A stretch of DNA of 64,000 nt from Klebsiella grimontii (GTDB lineage: Bacteria; Pseudomonadota; Gammaproteobacteria; Enterobacterales; Enterobacteriaceae): NCBI RefSeq assembly GCF_900200035.1, contig NZ_FZTC01000017.1, positions 310,001 through 374,000 of the forward strand. The letters run 5' to 3'. Shown here piece by piece: positions 59,382-64,000 of this stretch (positions within the stretch are counted from its first letter, which is position 1; each line of letters begins with the position of its first letter). Position numbers and translations under genes: made by a program. The notes under the pieces were generated by a model, which had not been told where the DNA came from, made no database searches, and saw only the letters and a list, made by a program, of their open reading frames with translations.

Positions 59382-61979
59382 ATGGGTAAAGCTCTCGTTA
59401 TCGTTGAGTCCCCGGCAAAAGCCAAAACGATCAATAAGTATCTGGGTAATGACTACGTGGTTAAGTCCAGCGTCGGTCATATCCGCGATTTGCCGACCAG
59501 TGGCTCAGCTTCCAAAAAGAGCGCCGACTCTACCTCCACCAAAGGGGCTAAAAAGCCTAAGAAGGATGAACGCGGCGCTCTGGTCAACCGTATGGGCGTG
59601 GACCCATGGCATGACTGGGATGCGCACTATGAAATACTCCCGGGTAAAGAAAAGGTTGTTTCCGAACTCAAACAGTTGGCGGAAAAAGCTGACCACATCT
59701 ATCTCGCAACCGACCTTGACCGCGAAGGGGAGGCCATCGCATGGCACCTGCGGGAAGTTATCGGCGGTGATGAACAGCGCTATAGCCGCGTAGTGTTCAA
59801 TGAGATCACCAAGAATGCTATCCGTCAGGCTTTCGAAAAGCCGGGCGAACTGAATATTGACCGTGTTAACGCTCAGCAGGCGCGCCGTTTTATGGACCGC
59901 GTGGTGGGTTACATGGTTTCTCCGCTGCTGTGGAAAAAAATTGCCCGTGGTCTGTCCGCAGGCCGCGTCCAGTCGGTTGCCGTACGTCTGGTGGTTGAAC
60001 GCGAGCGTGAGATTAAGGCGTTTGTTCCGGAAGAGTACTGGGAAGTTGACGCCAGCACTACGACGCCAGGCGGCGATGCGTTACCGCTGCAGGTGACCCA
60101 CAGCGGCGATAAGCCGTTCCGTCCGGTGAGCCGTGATGAAACCATGGCAGCGGTTGCGCTGCTTGAGAAAGCCAGCTACAGCGTGCTGGAGCGTGAAGAC
60201 AAGCCGACCAGCAGCAAGCCGGGCGCGCCGTTTATCACCTCCACGCTCCAGCAGGCCGCCAGCACGCGTCTTGGCTTCGGCGTGAAGAAAACCATGATGA
60301 TGGCGCAGCGCCTCTACGAAGCGGGGCATATTACCTATATGCGTACCGATTCCACGAACCTGAGCCAGGACGCGCTGAATATGGTGCGCGGCTATATTGG
60401 CGATAACTTCGGTAAGAAATATCTGCCGGAAAGCGCTAACCAGTACGCCAGCAAAGAAAACTCCCAGGAAGCGCACGAAGCGATTCGTCCTTCCGATGTC
60501 AACGTGCTGGCCGAAACGTTAAAAGATATGGAATCTGATGCGCAGAAACTGTATCAGCTGATCTGGCGCCAGTTTGTCGCCTGTCAGATGACGCCAGCGC
60601 AGTACGACTCCACCACCCTGACGGTGAAAGCCGGCGATTTCAAACTGAAAGCGCGCGGTCGTACGCTGCGCTTTGACGGCTGGACCAAAGTGATGCCAGC
60701 CCTGCGTAAAGGCGATGAAGATCGTACTTTACCGCTGGTCAACAAGGGCGAAAGCCTGAGCCTGGTCGAGCTGACGCCCGCGCAGCACTTTACCAAGCCG
60801 CCGGCGCGTTTTAGCGAAGCCTCGCTGGTTAAAGAGCTGGAAAAACGCGGCATCGGCCGCCCGTCCACCTATGCGTCGATCATTTCGACCATTCAGGATC
60901 GCGGCTATGTGCGGGTGGAAAACCGTCGTTTTTATGCGGAAAAAATGGGCGAGATCGTCACCGATCGTCTGGAAGAGAACTTCCGCGATCTGATGAACTA
61001 CGATTTCACCGCGCAGATGGAAGACCGCCTCGACCAGGTGGCCAACCATCAGGCCGAATGGAAACAGGTTCTCGATAACTTCTTCGGAGACTTCACCTCG
61101 CAGCTGCAAACGGCGGAGAAAGATCCGGAAGAGGGCGGCATGCAGCCGAACCCAATGGTTCTGACCACCATCGACTGCCCAACCTGCGGGCGCAAGATGG
61201 GGATCCGCACCGCCAGCACCGGCGTCTTCCTCGGCTGTTCGGGCTATGCGCTGTCGCCAAAAGAGCGCTGCAAAACTACCATTAACCTGGTGCCGGAAAA
61301 CGAAGTTCTCAACGTGCTTGAAGGCGAGGACGCTGAAACCAACGCGCTGCGCGCCAAACGCCGCTGTAAAAAATGCGGCACGGCGATGGACAGCTATCTC
61401 ATCGATCCTAAGCGCAAGCTGCACGTCTGCGGTAATAACCCGACCTGCGATGGCTACGAGATTGAAGAGGGCGAGTTCCGCATTAAGGGCTATGATGGCC
61501 CGATCGTTGAGTGTGAGAAATGTGGCTCTGAAATGCACCTGAAGATGGGGCGTTTTGGTAAGTATATGGCCTGCACCAACGACGAGTGTAAAAACACCCG
61601 TAAGATCCTGCGTAACGGGGAAGTGGCGCCGCCGAAAGAAGATCCTGTGCCGCTGCCGGAGCTGCCGTGCGAGAAATCGGACGCCTACTTTGTTCTGCGC
61701 GATGGCGCGGCGGGCGTTTTCCTGGCCGCGAACACCTTCCCGAAATCGCGCGAAACCCGCGCGCCGCTCGTGGAAGAGCTGTACCGCTTCCGCGACCGCC
61801 TGGCCGAGAAGCTGCGCTATCTGGCCGATGCGCCGCAGCAGGATCCGGAAGGCAACAAAACGATGGTGCGTTTTAGTCGTAAAACTAAGCAGCAGTACGT
61901 TGCGTCAGAGAAAGAGGGTAAAGCCACCGGCTGGTCAGCTTTCTATATTGACGGCAAATGGACTGAAGCGAAGAAGTAA
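59382..61979 (+). CDS. topA: DNA topoisomerase I
   Basis: 865 residues from the ATG at 59382 ([22 protein letters not shown]), the E. coli length. Type-IA enzyme that relaxes negative supercoils. Toprim domain with [15 protein letters not shown]; catalytic Tyr319 in [12 protein letters not shown]; three C-terminal four-Cys zinc ribbons starting [18 protein letters not shown] and CEKCGSEMH, then the C-terminal ribbon-like domains ending in a basic tail. Single-gene unit ending at a strong terminator. Confidence 0.99.
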   Translation: MGKALVIVESPAKAKTINKYLGNDYVVKSSVGHIRDLPTSGSASKKSADSTSTKGAKKPKKDERGALVNRMGVDPWHDWDAHYEILPGKEKVVSELKQLAEKADHIYLATDLDREGEAIAWHLREVIGGDEQRYSRVVFNEITKNAIRQAFEKPGELNIDRVNAQQARRFMDRVVGYMVSPLLWKKIARGLSAGRVQSVAVRLVVEREREIKAFVPEEYWEVDASTTTPGGDALPLQVTHSGDKPFRPVSRDETMAAVALLEKASYSVLEREDKPTSSKPGAPFITSTLQQAASTRLGFGVKKTMMMAQRLYEAGHITYMRTDSTNLSQDALNMVRGYIGDNFGKKYLPESANQYASKENSQEAHEAIRPSDVNVLAETLKDMESDAQKLYQLIWRQFVACQMTPAQYDSTTLTVKAGDFKLKARGRTLRFDGWTKVMPALRKGDEDRTLPLVNKGESLSLVELTPAQHFTKPPARFSEASLVKELEKRGIGRPSTYASIISTIQDRGYVRVENRRFYAEKMGEIVTDRLEENFRDLMNYDFTAQMEDRLDQVANHQAEWKQVLDNFFGDFTSQLQTAEKDPEEGGMQPNPMVLTTIDCPTCGRKMGIRTASTGVFLGCSGYALSPKERCKTTINLVPENEVLNVLEGEDAETNALRAKRRCKKCGTAMDSYLIDPKRKLHVCGNNPTCDGYEIEEGEFRIKGYDGPIVECEKCGSEMHLKMGRFGKYMACTNDECKNTRKILRNGEVAPPKEDPVPLPELPCEKSDAYFVLRDGAAGVFLAANTFPKSRETRAPLVEELYRFRDRLAEKLRYLADAPQQDPEGNKTMVRFSRKTKQQYVASEKEGKATGWSAFYIDGKWTEAKK

Positions 61980-63283
<1,304 letters not shown>

Positions 63284-63298
63284 CCGCAGAAAAAATAA

Positions 63299-63320
63299 TG
63301 GCATCCTCTCGGGGATGCCA
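63299..63320 (+). terminator. hairpin after cysB
   Basis: Eight-base stem TGGCATCC/GGATGCCA, loop TCTCGG, 15 bases after the stop; no T run behind it. Confidence 0.55.
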
Positions 63321-63528
63321 AAACCTATAATGACCTGAAAATGAATATCTAAACCTCGTCTGAATCACAATTTTCGTTAACTCCTCGTACCACATTTGCA
63401 AATATACCTGCCGCGATCAAATTAATGAGCAAAGATATCTTCCGGGAAGCGAATTCACTGGATTAATAGCCAATCCATAATTAAGATTTATCTGTGGTTA
63501 GAAATTCTTAGCGATTGGTGGTGAAAAA

Positions 63529-63696
63529 ATGATTAGTGATATCGATTATATGAAGTTTGCGATGTCACAGGAACGTGACAAGACTGAGATAGATCCGGTT
63601 TTGAGAAGTAAGGCCTGGAGCGCCGTTATCCTTGGGCTTGCGATGTTCTGGAGCGTCATTGCTCTGGTTGTCTGCAACGTTTGGTTTCTAAGCTAG
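63529..63696 (+). CDS. ymiA: YmiA-family small membrane protein
   Basis: A 55-codon frame with one C-terminal membrane helix. The part DPVLRSKAWSAVILGLAMFW then SVIALVVCNVWF aligns with E. coli YmiA (DPELKRKAWLAVFLG), which is 46 residues and likewise follows cysB. The first about 20 residues are acidic and unlike E. coli; internal ATGs at codons 8 and 12 could be the true start, the latter giving 44 residues. Function unknown. In E. coli ymiA, yciX and acnA follow cysB; acnA would lie beyond the window. Confidence 0.82.
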   Translation: MISDIDYMKFAMSQERDKTEIDPVLRSKAWSAVILGLAMFWSVIALVVCNVWFLS

Positions 63697-64000
63697 AGCA
63701 CCTTCCAGTCAAAATGGTTGTGTCATTTTTATGACAAGTGAAATATTGAGTAATATTCCATCGGATAAAATAGCGGCAATAAGGAGGATATAATTTTTCC
63801 CTTTTTACACTCGCTCGATAAATTTACGCTATTGAACTAATCGCCAGAATAATGGCGATTAGTTCTTCTTTGTACTTGTGTACTAATACGCCACGGTCGC
63901 CGATACACACCTGTCTTCTTCAATCCTTCTCAATATATCCGCCCTCATTATTCAAATTTCCTGTCTTTATGCGTTAAGCCTATTTTAGCAATTTGGGTTG
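63697..64000. other. non-coding end of window with terminator-like hairpin
   Basis: About 304 AT-rich bases without a supported gene. A ribosome-site-like AAGGAGG (63781) has no start codon behind it. A 12-base perfect hairpin (63835-63864) ends it. In E. coli yciX lies in this interval; no counterpart was recognised. The right part probably leads to acnA promoters. Confidence 0.5.
63834..63870 (+). terminator. intrinsic terminator downstream of ymiA
   Basis: Stem AACTAATCGCCA/TGGCGATTAGTT, extended by a G-C pair, loop GAATAA, followed by TTCTTCTTT. Ends the ymiA transcript or an unrecognised RNA starting after 63697. Confidence 0.8.

Noticed and set aside
59909-61538. Long minus-strand frames opposite topA
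   Set aside because: Antisense to a gene confirmed by catalytic residues and zinc ribbons; composition typical of shadows.
63420-63470. Thirteen-codon frame (MSKDIFREANSLD) upstream of ymiA as a leader peptide
   Set aside because: No ribosome site and no regulatory codon pattern; likely chance.

Overview
The window is a contiguous piece of an enterobacterial chromosome. Gene content and near-identical protein lengths to E. coli K-12 are clear throughout. The extra genes (a KduD-type dehydrogenase beside ydjM, an IroN-like receptor, a GPH transporter/GH3 cassette, lemA plus a second DUF2207 gene) and the gene order suggest a Klebsiella/Raoultella-like member of the Enterobacteriaceae; the genus is inferred, not proven. 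No tRNA, rRNA, insertion sequence, prophage or CRISPR array was seen.

Layout. Positions 1-5169 (minus strand) hold ynjC (cut by the window edge), ynjB, ynjA, ydjZ, ydjX and xthA. Positions 5526-11640 carry the complete astCADBE arginine succinyltransferase operon behind a sigma-54 promoter. Then come spy with a CpxR-type box, a lemA-DUF2207 pair where E. coli has ves, cho, nadE, osmE, the full chbBCARFG chitobiose operon (with a ChiX sRNA pairing site between chbB and chbC), katE, cedA, tcyP, ydjM with two LexA boxes, a kduD-like gene, yniC and yniB. This block is collinear with E. coli K-12, read in reverse.

At about 30.55 kb synteny jumps from yniB to the yciA/trp/topA/cysB block, which lies roughly 0.5 Mb away in E. 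coli. That block runs yciA, an inserted Fur-controlled IroN/FepA-type receptor, yciB, yciC, ompW, ymjA, an accessory oxidoreductase segment (SDR, LysR, quinone-oxidoreductase-like protein, MarR), trpABCDE with leader peptide and attenuator, rnm, yciO, yciQ, rluB, an inserted CRP-controlled transporter/beta-glucosidase/AraC cassette, btuR, yciK, sohB, yciN, topA, cysB and ymiA.

The most notable item is not protein coding. Between the LysR and oxidoreductase genes (38044-38135, minus strand) is a roughly 92-nt small RNA gene with the RyhB core sequence, a 5' stem-loop, an intrinsic terminator, and a promoter overlapped by a Fur-box-like inverted repeat. It appears to be a RyhB paralog at a non-canonical locus. 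Iron is thus represented twice within 5 kb: the Fur-box receptor gene and the RyhB-like RNA. Nutrient scavenging is the other theme: arginine (ast), chitobiose (chb), beta-glucosides (GH3 cassette), cystine (tcyP) and a ynj ABC importer.
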